From contig CALKLQ010000002.1 in NCBI GenBank assembly GCA_937992055.1, positions 1-48,982 on the forward strand: 48,982 bases of DNA. The letters run 5' to 3'. This document shows positions 41,541 to 48,982 of this stretch, one piece after another. Position numbers and translations under genes: made by a program. A model generated the notes under the pieces. It worked only from the letters and a program-made list of their open reading frames with translations, was not told the DNA's origin and did not search any database. The DNA comes from an uncultured Clostridia bacterium (GTDB lineage Bacteria; Bacillota; Clostridia; Christensenellales; UBA1242). Position 1 is the first letter of the stretch; every line of letters starts with the position of its first letter.

Positions 41541-41980
41541 TATTTAACTCCTCTAACAAAAATTTGTTCAGGTTTTTGAGCTTCATGCATATGATTTCCG
41601 TCTTTATAAACTCTAAGTCTAGTAAGCATTTGCTTGCCAAGAGTTGTTTTAGGAAGCATTCCTTTTACTGCATGCATAACAGCAACATCAGATTTGGTAG
41701 CCATAACTGTTTTATAATCAGTTTCTTTAAGTCCACCAACATAACCTGAATGAGATCTCAATTTTTTTTGTGTTAATTTTTTACCAGTTAAAACTGCTTT
41801 ATCACTATTTATAACAATGACATGGTCACCACCATCAACATGAGGTGTGTAAGTTGGTTTAATTTTACCGCTTAAATAGTCTGCCACAGTGCTTGCAAGT
41901 CTTCCAAGAGGAATCCCAGCTGCATCAACAACAAACCACTTTCTCTCAACATCGGCAGGTTTTGCCATATATGTTTTCAT
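41540..41980 (-). CDS. rplM: 50S ribosomal protein uL13
   Basis: 146-aa uL13: KPADVERKWFVVDAAGIPLGRLAS, KIKPTYTPHVDGGDHVIVINSDKAVLTGKK, GMLPKTTLGKQMLTRLRVY. Three candidate ATGs cluster at 41992, 41983 and 41980. GGAGG at 41986-41990 is part of the first one and only 2 nt from the second, but 5 nt from ATG 41980, which also gives the family-like N-terminus MKTYMAKPADVERKW. Leads the rplM-rpsI operon from a consensus promoter with a leader of about 90 nt. Confidence 0.97.
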   Translation of the reverse strand: MKTYMAKPADVERKWFVVDAAGIPLGRLASTVADYLSGKIKPTYTPHVDGGDHVIVINSDKAVLTGKKLTQKKLRSHSGYVGGLKETDYKTVMATKSDVAVMHAVKGMLPKTTLGKQMLTRLRVYKDGNHMHEAQKPEQIFVRGVK

Positions 41981-42020
41981 CATATCCTCCATAATTTTTA
42001 CTTCTTCGCAAAAATCTAGT

Positions 42021-42042
42021 TGTGATGGGGCTAAATATCACA
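42021..42042 (-). promoter_or_regulatory. Leader hairpin of rplM (possible L13 autoregulatory leader)
   Basis: TGTGAT / ATCACA arms with a 10-nt loop in the rplM leader. L13 leaders (Rfam L13_leader) are known in low-GC Gram-positives; I cannot confirm this matches that model. Confidence 0.35.
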
Positions 42043-42076
42043 AAAAAAATCCCACAAAGGAAGTTTTACAATGTGT

Positions 42077-42105
42077 ATTATATATAAATAAAAGATAATA
42101 GTCAA
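42077..42105 (-). promoter_or_regulatory. Sigma-A promoter of rplM-rpsI
   Basis: TTGACT (42100-42105), 17-nt spacer, TATAAT (42077-42082) on the minus strand. Confidence 0.92.
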
Positions 42106-42246
42106 GTATTTTTTAAAAAAATAGTCTTGAAAATTATAACAAATTTAAGCTATCTTTAAAACAATTTAACACACATAAATTTTATTTGCAATTAAAACTT
42201 TTAGATTTTCAAACAAAACTAAACTTAAAAATATTCCAAAAACAAA

Positions 42247-42987
42247 CTAATAAATTACATCAAATAAAACAAGCCCTTGCGCAGGTAAAGTTTCTCCTGC
42301 TTCACTTCTGTTTTTAGATTCAAACATGTTTTTTATCTGATTTGGTTGTATTTTATTTTTTCCAACAGCAAGAATTGTTCCCACAATAATTCTAACCATA
42401 TTATACAAAAAACCATTTCCACAAATTTCAAAACAAATTAGGTCGCCCATTTTTTTTATTTTTAAATAATAAATTTTTCTAATATTTAAATATTTATCTT
42501 CATATTCACGCTTGGAACAAAAGGCAGTAAAATCATGTTCACCAACAAAAATTTTACAAGCTTTTTTCATCTTATTAATATTTAAAATAGCTGGAACATG
42601 CAAAGAAAATTCTTGTAATAGAGGTGAACGAATAGGATTGTTATAAATATAATAGCGATATACTTTTTTCTTTACCGAAAACCTTGCATGAAAATCTTCA
42701 GAAACTTCACATGCACTTACTATCATTATATCTTTTGGAAGCAAAGTATTTATAGCAAGTGGAAGTCTTGAATAGTCAAATCTACTTTCACAATCAAAAT
42801 GAGCGTATTGAGCTTTTGCATGAACTTTTGCATCTGTTCTTCCACTTGCAAAAAGCGTAATTTGTTGTTTAAAAAATTCTGAAAGTGTTTTTTCTAAAAT
42901 ACCTTGTATAGTAGGTAAATCACCCTGTTTTTGCCATCCATGATAATTAGTTCCGACATATTCAATCTTAATTAAAATTCTACTCAT
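42247..42987 (-). CDS. truA: tRNA pseudouridine(38-40) synthase TruA
   Basis: 246-aa TruA: RILIKIEYVGTNYHGWQKQ, the catalytic aspartate in SGRTDAKVHAKAQ, FHARFSVKKKVYRYYI, FVGEHDFTAFCSK and GNGFLYNMVRIIVGTIL. It modifies uridines 38-40 of the anticodon arm. In many Firmicutes it lies beside ECF transporter genes and rplM; here only rplM is near (260 nt). No Shine-Dalgarno is seen, and the -10 box lies 6 nt before the ATG, so translation is probably from a leaderless mRNA. Confidence 0.96.
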   Translation of the reverse strand: MSRILIKIEYVGTNYHGWQKQGDLPTIQGILEKTLSEFFKQQITLFASGRTDAKVHAKAQYAHFDCESRFDYSRLPLAINTLLPKDIMIVSACEVSEDFHARFSVKKKVYRYYIYNNPIRSPLLQEFSLHVPAILNINKMKKACKIFVGEHDFTAFCSKREYEDKYLNIRKIYYLKIKKMGDLICFEICGNGFLYNMVRIIVGTILAVGKNKIQPNQIKNMFESKNRSEAGETLPAQGLVLFDVIY

Positions 42988-42993
42988 GTTTTT

Positions 42994-43021
42994 ATTTTAA
43001 CATAATCTACTATATTTGCAA
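42994..43021 (-). promoter_or_regulatory. Promoter of truA, probably leaderless
   Basis: TTGCAA (43016-43021), 16-nt spacer, TAAAAT (42994-42999) on the minus strand, 6 nt before the ATG at 42987. Confidence 0.6.
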
Positions 43022-43042
43022 ATTAAATTGTATTTAAACTAA

Positions 43043-43189
43043 GTGATGATGTTACTTTGCTCCTTTCTTTCGAAAATCTTGTTTGTTTCACAAACCACCT
43101 ATTGCTTTACAAGATATATAAATTTGAATAAACGTCAGTTTTAGTTGAATGAGCCTAAAGGCGTCAGACAAAACTTCCGATAATATAAA
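43043..43189 (+). repeat. Composite repeat Y+X, copy C
   Basis: Y part 43043-43123 is closely similar to 40886-40958 (TGATGTTACTTTGCTCC, then GTTTG-TTTCA-CAAAC). X part 43124-43189 has the core GCC-TAAA-GGC and lacks four bases after it. The loop differs from copies A and B while the GCC/GGC stem is kept. Confidence 0.87.
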
Positions 43190-43200
43190 CTATAGGAAGT

Positions 43201-43336
43201 AAAATGTTCATTTCACTCACATTTATTATTGCTATCGCAATATGCTTGATTCTCAAGCACTTCCCGTTTGAATAAACATCAGTTTTGCTTGAAAATGCCT
43301 TACGGCGCTTTCAGACAAAACTTCCGATAATATCAA
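43201..43336 (+). repeat. Composite repeat Y'+X, copy D
   Basis: Left part with hairpins ATTGC-TATC-GCAAT and GCTTGA-TTC-TCAAGC, then X part 43268-43336: TTGAATAAACATCAGTTTTG, GCC-TTAC-GGC core, CAGACAAAACTTCCG. It ends just before the promoter of the DUF4364 gene. Confidence 0.87.
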
Positions 43337-43346
43337 TTATCAATTT

Positions 43347-43375
43347 TTGACATCATCTTTATTATGTGTTATAAT
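43347..43375 (+). promoter_or_regulatory. Sigma-A promoter of the DUF4364/ABC operon, near-leaderless
   Basis: Consensus TTGACA (43347-43352), 17-nt spacer, TATAAT (43370-43375). The ATG is 11 nt after the -10 box, leaving a leader of about 4-5 nt with no Shine-Dalgarno. Confidence 0.9.
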
Positions 43376-43386
43376 TTATTAATATT

Positions 43387-43926
43387 ATGGAAGAAAATAA
43401 ATCAACAATCAATAAACTCATTCTCTTGTTTGTTTTAGACAAAATGGAAATTCCGCTTACAGAAAACTCAATTGTTGAAATTTGCACAGCAGGAACAAAA
43501 CCATGGATAAACTACATGGAATATAGGGAAATCAAAGCCGAACTTATCGATGCGGGTTTTATATATAAAACCAATGAGGGACAAAACGAGGATAGATATA
43601 ATATAACATATGAAGGCAGAAATTGTCTTTCCCATTTTTATACAAAAATCCCCTATCTTTTAAGAGAAGAAATTACAAATTGGACAAAAGAAAACAGAAT
43701 GCATTTCAAACGTTCCCAAGAATACGTTGGTGATTATTCAAAAAATGATGATGGTTCCTATACCCTAACTTTGAAAATCAGAGCACCACTCATCTCTCAA
43801 CCCATGCTTGAAATAAAATTCAAGGCGCCAACAAGACAAAGTGCGATTGAAGCTTGTAAAAAATGGAAAGATAAAGCACCTGGTGTTTACGAAACAATTT
43901 ATGAAACTTTGATTAATATTGATTAA
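43387..43926 (+). CDS. DUF4364 family protein (winged-helix-like)
   Basis: 179 aa. The first half (NKLILLFVLDKMEIPLTENSIVEIC to RYNITYEGRNCLSHFYTKIP) has a winged-helix layout, and LREEITNWTKENR and the beta-rich C-terminus match the DUF4364 family found in Clostridia, whose role is not established. First gene of an operon with an ABC exporter (24-nt gap), so it could be its regulator. The start has no Shine-Dalgarno and a leader of only a few bases. Confidence 0.87.
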   Translation: MEENKSTINKLILLFVLDKMEIPLTENSIVEICTAGTKPWINYMEYREIKAELIDAGFIYKTNEGQNEDRYNITYEGRNCLSHFYTKIPYLLREEITNWTKENRMHFKRSQEYVGDYSKNDDGSYTLTLKIRAPLISQPMLEIKFKAPTRQSAIEACKKWKDKAPGVYETIYETLINID

Positions 43927-43950
43927 TTTAAAAAAGGAGTTTAAAGCAAT

Positions 43951-44886
43951 ATGACCAATGCTGTTTTAAAAGTTTCTAATTTGTCAAAAGATTATGGAAA
44001 CAGACGGGTTGTGAATAATGTTAGTTTTGAAATTAAAGCTGGAGAAATCTTTGGTTTTTTAGGTGCAAATGGTGCTGGAAAAAGTACAACCATAAAAATG
44101 ATAGCAGGCTTAACCTCAATTAGCGAAGGCAATGTTTTTATTCTAGACCACTCAATAAAGTCAAATTTTGAACATGCAATAAAAGATGTTGGAGGAATGA
44201 TTGAAACTCCAACCCTTTATAATTATATGAGCGGCTATAACAATTTAAAATTTTTTGCTAAACTATATGATAACATATCAGAACAACGAATAAATGAAGT
44301 TGCCTCTTTAGTAGGTCTTTCTGCAAGGATAAAAGATAAGGTGTCCACATATAGCTTAGGAATGAAGCAACGTCTTGGAATCGCTCAAGCCCTCCTACAC
44401 CGCCCTAAGCTTCTAATTTTAGACGAGCCAACCAACGGACTAGATGCAAACGGAATTAAAGAGATAAGACTACTATTATTACAACTTGCTAAAAAGGAAA
44501 ATCTTGCCATTTTAATATCAAGCCATATCCTAAGTGAAATGGAAAATCTTTGCGACACTGTGGCTATTATAAATAACGGCCAAATTGTTGAATTTAAAAC
44601 TATGGCTGAAATCAAACATTCCATAGCTCAAAATGGTTCTAATTATATAAAAGTCAATGCTCCAAACTATGCTGGAAAATTAATAGAACAATATATAGGC
44701 AAAAAAGTTGCCATTAGTGGCGACAAGGTGATTTTTTCTGCCTCAGATAACAAACTTGCTCAAATTATAGTTTTGCTAACCCAAAACAAAATAAGTGTTT
44801 ATGGCGCTGGGGACATAGATTACTCTCTTGAAGATGTTTTCTTATCCATATTAAATTCACATAACACATCAACCGCAATTTCATAA
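43951..44886 (+). CDS. ABC transporter ATP-binding protein (ABC-2 / BcrA type)
   Basis: 311 aa. Walker A GANGAGKSTTIKMIAG, Q-loop replaced by the usual GGMIETPTLYNYM segment, ABC signature YSLGMKQRLGIAQALL, Walker B LLILDEPTNGLD, H-loop SSHILSEMENLCD. A C-terminal regulatory extension (about 220-311) is typical of the bacitracin/nisin-resistance subgroup. It powers the permease encoded 10 nt downstream. GGAG before the ATG at 12 nt. Likely exports or protects against a lipid-linked or peptide compound; the substrate is unknown. Confidence 0.94.
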   Translation: MTNAVLKVSNLSKDYGNRRVVNNVSFEIKAGEIFGFLGANGAGKSTTIKMIAGLTSISEGNVFILDHSIKSNFEHAIKDVGGMIETPTLYNYMSGYNNLKFFAKLYDNISEQRINEVASLVGLSARIKDKVSTYSLGMKQRLGIAQALLHRPKLLILDEPTNGLDANGIKEIRLLLLQLAKKENLAILISSHILSEMENLCDTVAIINNGQIVEFKTMAEIKHSIAQNGSNYIKVNAPNYAGKLIEQYIGKKVAISGDKVIFSASDNKLAQIIVLLTQNKISVYGAGDIDYSLEDVFLSILNSHNTSTAIS

Positions 44887-44896
44887 GGAGCTAATA

Positions 44897-46639
44897 ATGA
44901 AAATTTTTAAATTGGCAAACGCAGAATTAAAAAAAATATTTTTTAGACCTATCATGTGGGTTGTGTTTTTTGTTTTGGTTGGTTCTTTAGTACTTCTTTC
45001 CTTTGTTTTTAAGCCACAAGAAAAAAACAGTTCATCAGTTTATCTTGGTGGTCTTAACGTTCAAGATTGCTATGAAGAATTTTTAAATGATAATAACGCA
45101 AATGGAAAAACCAAGCTAGACCAAATGCTAATTGAAACAAAAGAGCAATTAACACAAAAAATTTCTTTGTCTGAGAATGACTATCAACTAAATAAATTAA
45201 AAGATTCCATTGCTTTTGCGGAAAATGCAATGACACAACTAAATTTAACCGTTGTTAAATATTATAAATCTCCAAAAGAAGCAACTACTAACGAGGTTAA
45301 AACTTGTTTTTCAAATCTGCAACAAAAATCAAACGATGTTTTAAATATTTTAACTGAAATAAAAAATAATATCGCCTTTTATATTTCAAACGATAATTTT
45401 GAAACCATTAATTCTTTTTTTACAAGAATTTCAAAAAACATTCCAAATTCATTTGCGAATCCAGAAAAACAATTTTCAGAAATAAATAATTATCTGTCAA
45501 ATAACTTTAATTTTAGTTCAATTTCAAATATTACATTAAATTTAAAATCATTTCCAGTAAGTCAAGATGCAATGGAAGAAACTTTTTATAATTATTATTA
45601 TAATATTCTAGATAATACAACAAATAGCTCAGCAAAACTCAATCTTCTTTTTGAAGATATAAAAAAATATGTTTCAGAAAATTCAACTAAAACCGATCAA
45701 CAAAATTTAAAAGAAATTAATTCAATGTTTTCAAAATACAAAAGCGTTGTGAACATGTCTTGCAAGGTTTTAAATGACAAATATAAAATATTTTCTTCAT
45801 CTAACATAAATGAAAAAGAAATTTCAAACTATATATCTTTTGAATTTTTTGATAGTTATAACACTAAACAAGAACTAACTAAAAACACATATTTAATTTC
45901 AAATTCACTTTATGACTATGAATTTTTAGATCCTTTTTCATTCAATACCTGTTCAGGCCAAACAAAAAATGCTTTTGACTTTACCATTTTTGCCATGCAA
46001 ATATTAACGATTATCATAGCCATATTCGCAATATTCATTGCAGGAAGCACAATTGCTGGAGAATACAACTCAGGTACTCTAAAAATGCTAGCAATACGCC
46101 CCTACTCTCGTTCAAAAATAATCGTTTCAAAATTTTTAGCTTGTGTGTTATTTACATTTATAATTTTAGTACTTGCTTTTTTATCCGCTTTCCTTGTAGG
46201 TTTGATTTCATATGGAACAAGTATTACCCAAGTTTTAGTTGTCTTTAATGCCAACAAAGTGGTTATTATGAATGCCTATCTTCTTATGCTAATCTATTTT
46301 CTATCACTTTTAATTAATCTTATATTTTATATCTCTCTTGCCATTCTTCTATCAACACTATTTAAATCTAGCACTCTTTCCGTTTTAACAAGTTTTATTA
46401 TATATCTTGTAGGGTTTTTAACTTATTCATTGCTTTATACCAAAGCTTGGTTTGCCTTTCTACCTTTTGCACATTTAGATTTTTATAAATATTTTGGTGT
46501 AACTGCAAATACCGGCTTTTTAGGCTTCAATATTACACTAGGTACCAATGTCACATTTAGCATTTTGTATTTACTAATATCAACTCTAATTTTCTTAACT
46601 GCTTCAACTTTCATTTTTAGGAAAAAGAATATAGCATAA
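44897..46639 (+). CDS. ABC-2 type permease with a large external domain
   Basis: 580 aa. One membrane segment at about 17-38, then a long extracytoplasmic region (about 40-355) rich in Asn, Ser, Thr and Lys, then about five or six membrane segments at 358-575. The motif AGSTIAGEYNSGTLKMLAIRPYSRSKIIVSKFLA is the ABC-2 signature between the second and third segments. AAGGAG before the ATG. Such long outer loops occur in ABC transporters of peptide-sensing or export systems. It forms the exporter with the ATPase encoded upstream. Confidence 0.92.
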   Translation: MKIFKLANAELKKIFFRPIMWVVFFVLVGSLVLLSFVFKPQEKNSSSVYLGGLNVQDCYEEFLNDNNANGKTKLDQMLIETKEQLTQKISLSENDYQLNKLKDSIAFAENAMTQLNLTVVKYYKSPKEATTNEVKTCFSNLQQKSNDVLNILTEIKNNIAFYISNDNFETINSFFTRISKNIPNSFANPEKQFSEINNYLSNNFNFSSISNITLNLKSFPVSQDAMEETFYNYYYNILDNTTNSSAKLNLLFEDIKKYVSENSTKTDQQNLKEINSMFSKYKSVVNMSCKVLNDKYKIFSSSNINEKEISNYISFEFFDSYNTKQELTKNTYLISNSLYDYEFLDPFSFNTCSGQTKNAFDFTIFAMQILTIIIAIFAIFIAGSTIAGEYNSGTLKMLAIRPYSRSKIIVSKFLACVLFTFIILVLAFLSAFLVGLISYGTSITQVLVVFNANKVVIMNAYLLMLIYFLSLLINLIFYISLAILLSTLFKSSTLSVLTSFIIYLVGFLTYSLLYTKAWFAFLPFAHLDFYKYFGVTANTGFLGFNITLGTNVTFSILYLLISTLIFLTASTFIFRKKNIA

Positions 46640-46647
46640 AATTTAAA

Positions 46648-46778
46648 TTAATTATCTGAAATTTTATCTGAAAGCGCCTTAGCTATTTTTAGCAAAACTG
46701 AGTTACATTCAAACTGTAATTGTTTAAGTGGCAAAAGGTTTATGAAAACTTGCGAATAAAATTAGCATCATCACAAAC
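46648..46778 (-). repeat. Composite repeat Y+X, degenerate copy E on the minus strand
   Basis: Read on the minus strand: GTGATGATGC at the left (46778 side), then TTTGAATGTAACTCAGTTTTG, AAGGCGCTTTCAGATAAAATTTC. It keeps the order of the Y+X element with more substitutions, which supports an old dispersed family rather than local tandem duplication. Confidence 0.7.
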
Positions 46779-46832
46779 TTTTTCATTTTGGAGATAACAA
46801 ATTTATTAACTAAATCAGCTTATTAAGCAGAA

Positions 46833-46866
46833 AAAACTAAACCAAATACGGCTTAGTTTTTTATTT
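46833..46866 (+). terminator. Intrinsic terminator of the ABC exporter operon
   Basis: Stem AAAAAACTAA-A-CC / GG-C-TTAGTTTTTT (one mismatch), loop AAATAC, with T-run. It can also act on the other strand. Confidence 0.88.
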
Positions 46867-46962
46867 AGTAATAAATATTGAAAAGCGAACAGACGAAGTT
46901 TAGACATTTTGTAGCCAACTCATACCAAAGCGCAATGACTTTATTTTCGATAAATTAGAGTA

Positions 46963-47006
46963 TAAATAAAAAGCAAAAGAGCGAAATGTTTATTCCACTC
47001 TTTTGC
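46963..47006 (-). terminator. Intrinsic terminator, probably for the 47179-48717 gene
   Basis: Perfect 9-bp stem GCAAAAGAG / CTCTTTTGC (46973-46981 and 46998-47006), 16-nt loop, then TTTTTATTTAT on the minus strand. It is 172 nt past the stop codon. Confidence 0.75.
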
Positions 47007-47178
47007 ATAAAACTTATATTTTATTGTCATCTAATTTTATAATAAGCATTGACTTTATTTTAATTTTAAAATACTTATTTTTACTGTTTGTGTAGCAAAT
47101 TTATTTTTTATGCTTCATAAATAACAAGAGCACCTAAAGTATAGTGGTTTTTTACTAAAAATAATAACAATCATAGCC

Positions 47179-48717
47179 TTAATCTAAAGGTAAAATCTTA
47201 TTATCCTTCCAATATTGACTAGATTTATATATCTCGACATATTCACTAGGTACATATATTTCTGTATCACTATTAAAACAAGAACTAAATGTTGTCATAG
47301 GTGGAGTAGGAGCATAAACAATAGCTTTTTTAACTGACCATTGTGCGTCGATAACTAAAACAGTACTAGGTATAATTACCTCTTCAAGAGAAATAGATGG
47401 GTCAAATGCACCATTTATATATTCTAAACCCTCTGATAAAGTTACCTTTTTTAAATTTTCACAGCTCATAAAAGCAGCGTTTTCTAATCTTTTGATTGAA
47501 CCAGGAACAAAAACAGATTCAATGTTTTTATTTGCTATAAAGCACTCGCTCATAACAGAGGTAACAGGATATGTTTTTCCATCTATATGTTCAAGCTCAC
47601 TTGGAATTACAACATTTTTTTCATCTCCAAAATAGGTGCTTAAATGCAAGGAGTTATCACTTAATATTGTGTTGTAAAAGCTGGTTCTTTTTTCAGCAAC
47701 AATTTCTATCTTATCTTTTAATTCTGTTTCATAATCTATTGCCTCTGTAAAAGCTACTCCAAAGGTCAAATTCTCTTGATAAGTATCGTAACTTATTGTT
47801 CCAAAAGGTAATTTTCCATTGACGGACGCATAAGAAACATCAGCCTGTAATCCTTGATTTGATAACTGGCTCTGATCTGCTAACGCAAGCTCAATTGCAT
47901 TTTCATAAGTAGCATTTAGGCTAAGCATAAAGGCAGCTTTTTCTTGCAAATTTAGATAATCGTCAATTGCTATATTAGCTCCTACAAATGCATACTCATC
48001 AGCGATGTTATTAACTTGAGCAGTATAAAAATATGTGTACAAAGTGGTTCCAGCATAATCAATTTCGTCATAAATGTAATCATCTATAGGGTATGAATTG
48101 GCGCTTATTGAATTATAATCAAAGAAATTAACATTTGTTTGAACTTTTTCAAATACAAGTTCATTGCCTATGGTTAAACTAGCTTGTTTAGAAGAATCTA
48201 AAATATCATATTTTATTTTAAGTTCACCCTTTCCACCAACATCTATCCTTAAGTCATCACTAATAATCTCTTTGGAAACATTTGACATAACCTCACTTGA
48301 TGTTGATACTACACTAGCTTTAATTGGATAGAGAGATAGATTCTCCACCATTAATCTTATTATAAAACTTTCCGCTCCTTCTGCCGTTTCCTTGAAATAT
48401 ACACTTCCTATATTCCAAGCTGGAAGCATATTTGTTTCACTTTGTGCATTGTCATGCACTCCATAATAATGGCAGGCCTGACTATTATTGTCCACCTGTG
48501 TTTTTGCCACCGCATTCACACCACTGCCATTGGCATCTAAATAGGCACCACTTAGGTTTCCTATCACTCTAACCTTGCACGCACCTACATCATAGCTTAC
48601 GCTACCGCTTATGCTCACCTTTGGTGCGCTTGATGCTGCATATACACCAACACACATGACGAGTATGCTCATTACTAGTGTTAGCGCGCTCGCTATCAAT
48701 TTCCTAATTCTTTTCAT
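47179..48717 (-). CDS. Secreted LRR_5/BspA-like protein with an unknown N-terminal module
   Basis: 512 aa from ATG 48717, chosen because GAAGGA precedes it and the signal peptide starts there: MKRIRKLIASALTLVM, with cleavage near VYAASSAPK. The mature N-terminal part (about 30-390) begins VSISGSVSYDVGACKVRV and is beta-rich. The C-terminal part (about 395-500) has BspA-type repeats: VFVPGSIKRLENAAFMSCENLKKVTLSEGLEYI and EEVIIPSTVLVI, closing with TEIYVPSEYVEIYKSSQYW. No sortase motif, so it is probably released or bound by other means. The 5' end of the gene is richer in G+C than the rest. Host interaction is common for BspA-like proteins but is not shown here. Confidence 0.88.
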   Translation of the reverse strand: MKRIRKLIASALTLVMSILVMCVGVYAASSAPKVSISGSVSYDVGACKVRVIGNLSGAYLDANGSGVNAVAKTQVDNNSQACHYYGVHDNAQSETNMLPAWNIGSVYFKETAEGAESFIIRLMVENLSLYPIKASVVSTSSEVMSNVSKEIISDDLRIDVGGKGELKIKYDILDSSKQASLTIGNELVFEKVQTNVNFFDYNSISANSYPIDDYIYDEIDYAGTTLYTYFYTAQVNNIADEYAFVGANIAIDDYLNLQEKAAFMLSLNATYENAIELALADQSQLSNQGLQADVSYASVNGKLPFGTISYDTYQENLTFGVAFTEAIDYETELKDKIEIVAEKRTSFYNTILSDNSLHLSTYFGDEKNVVIPSELEHIDGKTYPVTSVMSECFIANKNIESVFVPGSIKRLENAAFMSCENLKKVTLSEGLEYINGAFDPSISLEEVIIPSTVLVIDAQWSVKKAIVYAPTPPMTTFSSCFNSDTEIYVPSEYVEIYKSSQYWKDNKILPLD

Positions 48718-48982
48718 TTTCCTTCTCTCCCTTGTGTAAAACATTTAGCAATTGCCATTATGTTCAATTTTATTTATCTATCAATTTAAATTCATTTAAT
48801 TAATTTCAAAGCTTCTTGTTTTACATTTTTCTGTTGTTTTTATTTTATCTAATATTTATCTTTTTATTTAATTTTTACAGTTAAATTTTTTAAGATAAAT
48901 CTTAGTTATAACCTTATTATACCATTTTGTTTTACTTAAATTGTTCTACGTTTGTTTTACCTTCCTCTATTTGCAAAAAATT
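48718..48982 (-). promoter_or_regulatory. Leader and probable extended -10 promoter of the LRR_5 gene
   Basis: TGGTATAAT on the minus strand (TATAAT at 48916-48921) is an extended -10 box without a good -35. It would give a leader of about 190 nt. The rest of the region is AT-rich; I see no gene. Confidence 0.5.

Larger units (their letters stand above)
46640..47178. other. Gene-free region with a degenerate repeat copy and two terminators
   Basis: 539 bases without a gene. It holds the inverted repeat-family copy E (46648-46778), the terminator of the ABC operon (46833-46866), and a second hairpin with T-tract for the minus strand (46963-47006). The remaining stretch 47007-47178 is AT-rich and I see nothing in it. 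Confidence 0.7.

Noticed and set aside
46880..46960. Possible further copy of the X repeat on the minus strand
   Set aside because: Only scattered words (GCGCTTT, AAACTTC) agree and the order is not kept; weaker than copy E.
1..48982. tRNA, rRNA, tmRNA and insertion sequences
   Set aside because: I looked for conserved tRNA T-loop patterns, rRNA blocks and transposase motifs and found none that I could support.

Overview
The window is AT-rich, gene-dense DNA from a low-GC, anaerobic, spore-forming member of the Firmicutes (Clostridia-like). The clade is an inference, based on these features: HrcA/CIRCE heat-shock control; the early sporulation loci spoIIAA-spoIIAB-sigF and spoIIGA-sigE; an oxygen-sensitive class III ribonucleotide reductase (nrdD-nrdG) with NrdR boxes; acetate-forming pta-ackA; a type A RNase P RNA; and mostly strong Shine-Dalgarno sites. 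The secreted LRR_5/BspA-like protein would suit an uncultured gut lineage (for example Christensenellales-like), but the sequence alone does not prove this.

Layout, left to right. (1) 53-4618: heat-shock operon hrcA-grpE-dnaK-dnaJ on the minus strand, with a sigma-A promoter and CIRCE operator. (2) 4802-8410: an orphan NMT1-like binding lipoprotein, a 47-residue basic protein, an unknown lipoprotein, DUF1292 and ruvX, and a small YtxH-like membrane protein. (3) 8589-19097: a long minus-strand housekeeping cluster, yifB-dprA-topA-trmFO-hslV-hslU-tcdA-trxA, then iscS-iscU from its own promoter. (4) 19440-22039: an accessory two-gene unit, a 54-residue ORF translationally coupled to an 812-residue protein with an HExxH motif, a WCT/GDFYVF domain and ten 20-residue leucine-rich repeats. 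It is the least explained locus here. (5) 22216-24987: rpsU, the sigF operon, rnpB and rpmF. (6) 25093-28389: pta-ackA and divergent ylbJ. (7) 28530-30356: an unknown cytosolic protein and two SHOCT-domain membrane proteins. (8) 30505-32908: a short-chain dehydrogenase and spoIIGA-sigE. (9) 33135-38461: transketolase, a P-loop-less shikimate-kinase-like protein and nrdD-nrdG. (10) 38645-40629: a ComEC-type metallo-beta-lactamase protein and a patatin. (11) 41112-42987: rplM-rpsI and truA. (12) 43387-46639: a DUF4364 regulator and an ABC-2 exporter. (13) 47179-48717: a secreted LRR_5 protein.

Points that cut across single genes: a composite intergenic repeat family (five copies at 40.8-41.0, 43.0-43.3 and 46.6-46.8 kb); four genes whose -10 box lies 6-11 nt from the start codon with no Shine-Dalgarno, suggesting leaderless mRNAs; a pair of NrdR boxes exactly 32 bp apart upstream of nrdD; and Spo0A-box-like TTTGTCAAA words upstream of both early sporulation operons.
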